DNA from: Sporosarcina jiandibaonis
GTDB taxonomy: Bacteria > Bacillota > Bacilli > Bacillales_A > Planococcaceae
Direction: 5' to 3'
Length of the DNA stretch: 64,000 bases
NCBI RefSeq assembly: GCF_013184495.1
Contig: NZ_JAAOIY010000005.1
Location: 124,001 to 188,000 of the forward strand
Shown: positions 62,335-64,000 of the stretch, in pieces
Layout: each line of letters opens with the position of its first letter
How positions within the stretch are numbered: position 1 is the first letter of the stretch
The notes under the pieces: model-generated
What the model saw: the letters and a program-made list of their open reading frames with translations, nothing else
What the model was told of the DNA's origin: nothing
Database searches by the model: none
Translations under genes and position numbers: made by a program

Positions 62335-63352
62335 AATTAAAAACATTTATTACATGCTCACATATGCCTTTCGGGTATTAAACAAAGTGAATTATAAAAA
62401 GATAGCTGTGGAGGAGTTTGCTCATACTGCGGATTTACTAGCCTCAATCCTGATAAAAGGTGTCAATAGTCAAGTGAAAAGAGGATTAGGGAAAGAATAT
62501 ATTCAAACGAATGCCGCACTTAGATCCCCTAAAGGAAAAATCAATGTGACACAGTCTATAAAACATCAATCTCACATGAAAAGTCAGCTCATCTGCAATT
62601 ATGAAGTATATACAGAGAATACGTATATGAATCAAATTCTAAAAACAACAATGACGCGATTGTTAAAGTTAAGCGAAGTATCTCAAAAAAACAAACGTGA
62701 GTTGCGTAAGGCATTAATGTTCTTTTCAAATGTGGATCAAATTGAATTCGGGCCTATTAACTGGTCAGCTTTGAATTACACCCGAAATAATTCGACCTAT
62801 AAAATGCTCATGAATATTTGTTATTTCATCATTGATGGTTTATTGCTAACTGAAAAAGAGGGAAATTATAAATCTGCCAACTTTATGGATGATCAAAAAA
62901 TGCATAGACTATTTGAGAAATTTATTTTTGAATATTATCGCAAACACTTCCCGCAGTATAAGGTGAATGCATCCCATATCAAGTGGCAAGTCGATGAAGG
63001 CGATATTGAATTTTTACCCACGATGCAAACAGATATTGTATTGCGATCTGCAGAAAATACACTCATTATCGATACCAAATATTATGGGAAAACGATGCAA
63101 AGAAGTTTTAATAAGAAGTCTTTCCATTCGCACAATTTATATCAAATTTTCACTTATGTTAAAAATGAAGATATGATGAATAGTGGGAAAGTGAGTGGTA
63201 TGTTGCTTTACGCGAAAACGGAAGAAGAAATAACGCCAAATGAAACATTTACGATGGCTGGTAATCGGATAGGTGTAAAAACAATAGATTTAAATATGGA
63301 GTTTTATGAGATTAGAAAACAACTTGATGGGTTTGTTGGGGAGTTTTTGTAA
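62327..63352 (+). CDS. mcrC: McrC-type nuclease subunit
   Basis: 341 residues. N-terminal YYMLTYAFRVLN and a long helical middle are typical. The C-terminal PD-(D/E)XK nuclease site is Asp (TDIVLRSAE, about 235) and Asp-x-Lys (IDTKYYGK, about 248). The usual companion segments LYQIFTYVKNED and GMLLYAKTEE are present. It would nick each strand of DNA when activated by the McrB ring. With mcrB it forms a type IV restriction system. Confidence 0.9.
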   Translation: MIKIKNIYYMLTYAFRVLNKVNYKKIAVEEFAHTADLLASILIKGVNSQVKRGLGKEYIQTNAALRSPKGKINVTQSIKHQSHMKSQLICNYEVYTENTYMNQILKTTMTRLLKLSEVSQKNKRELRKALMFFSNVDQIEFGPINWSALNYTRNNSTYKMLMNICYFIIDGLLLTEKEGNYKSANFMDDQKMHRLFEKFIFEYYRKHFPQYKVNASHIKWQVDEGDIEFLPTMQTDIVLRSAENTLIIDTKYYGKTMQRSFNKKSFHSHNLYQIFTYVKNEDMMNSGKVSGMLLYAKTEEEITPNETFTMAGNRIGVKTIDLNMEFYEIRKQLDGFVGEFL

Positions 63353-63450
63353 CATGTTAAGGGTGGTACCTTTCGTTGGTTGTAATTATTTATTGAAGGT
63401 ATTTATAGCTGCTGTGGAGAAGAAGAAAGTTCGAAAGGTGGTATTTAAAA

Positions 63451-64000
63451 TGATAGAAAAAAAGCTTTCTTTTAATCAGATTTTTACAGCCGAAGATATA
63501 TCAGAACCATTAGCTTCCGTAGCCAATAATGAGTATCATGAAATTAAGGATTACTTTGAGAATAAAAATTATGACGTTATTGGTTACAAAGAAGACGATA
63601 AGGTTATTGGTTTTCTTGAAAAGGAAATGAAGCATGATCTGACTAATCTACAAAACACAATGAAAGAATTCAGTATTTCTGATTTAATTACCAATAATAC
63701 AAATTTATTGGATTGCTTGAAGCTACTAAAAAACAATACTCGTTTATTTTTGATAAACGAATACCAAATAGAATCAATCGTTACTGTGTCAGATATACAA
63801 AAACCCGCAGTTAGAATGTTCTTTTTTGGAATAATAACTTTTTTTGAAATTGAATTAGCTGAACTCATAAGTGCGTCATACCCAGACGATGAATGGCAGT
63901 CGATATTAAAATCCGACAGAACTGATTTTGCAATGCAAAGGCACCAAAATTTAATTAACAAAAATCAAGAAACTAATCTAATCAATTGCACACAGCTTTG
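63451..64000 (+). CDS. CBS-domain-like protein, incomplete at window end
   Basis: An open frame from ATG 63451 (AAAGGTGG 12 bases upstream) runs without stop to the window edge, 183 codons so far. DLITNNTNLLDCLKLLKNNT then RLFLINEYQIESIVTVSDIQ has the shape of a CBS repeat, and FFGIITFFEIELAELISASY follows. It starts 98 bases after mcrC on the same strand and may be a third gene of that locus. Function unknown. Confidence 0.6.

Overview
The window reads as low-GC Gram-positive (Firmicutes) chromosome, most likely Planococcaceae/Sporosarcina-like. This is inferred from AGGAGG-type ribosome sites, frequent TTG starts, Gram-positive lipoproteins, CcpA-type cre boxes, a YvlD-family protein and a PatA-type aminotransferase. 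No rRNA, tRNA or CRISPR array was recognised.

Region 1 (1-13.3 kb) holds three tandem paralogous lipoproteins, the first with a C-terminal OmpA-like domain. Then come a Rpn/PD-(D/E)XK transposase-family gene with two decayed fragments of the same family nearby, a DUF438/hemerythrin/PAS protein whose 5' part is frameshifted behind an Fnr-type promoter, a histidine phosphatase, an alpha/beta hydrolase, a small lipoprotein, a CaiT/BetL-like BCCT transporter, and a complete IS200/IS605 element (TnpA + TnpB) sitting beside the BCCT terminator.

Region 2 (13.3-32.6 kb) is a carboxylate-uptake district. A DcuS/CitA-type two-component system precedes a cre-controlled DASS transporter, a DUF1259 protein and a second DASS transporter. 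Then comes a regulon-like cluster: patA diverges from dctP-dctQ-dctM-cupin, followed by a GntR/FCD regulator and an M20/RocB-like peptidase. A GTAYAC-N-GTATAC motif lies on both divergent promoters and once inside the peptidase gene. A TAXI-type TRAP system (SBP, DUF1850, fused permease), also with a perfect cre box, follows a DoxX-like membrane gene.

Region 3 (32.6-45 kb) is accessory DNA dense in short palindromic repeats. It contains orphan small genes, a truncated sulfonate-type ABC ATPase, and a cassette-like run of three genes (VOC, HD-domain, SUKH-DUF4241), each followed by a related ~60-90 bp palindromic repeat. A four-gene locus resembles type VII secreted lipase loci (membrane-anchored protein, lipase with GHSLG and a helical tail, two small helical proteins). 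It is flanked by a duplicated membrane-protein gene.

Region 4 (45-64 kb) is a defence island. It contains a decayed SNF2 helicase, a complete type I restriction-modification operon (hsdMSR), a reverse-strand pair made of a ParB-like protein with a 13-unit 5-residue repeat plus a D12-class adenine methylase, relics of a UbiA prenyltransferase and of a DUF262/HNH (GmrSD-like) gene, a lipoprotein, and an mcrBC pair followed by a partial CBS-like gene that runs off the window.
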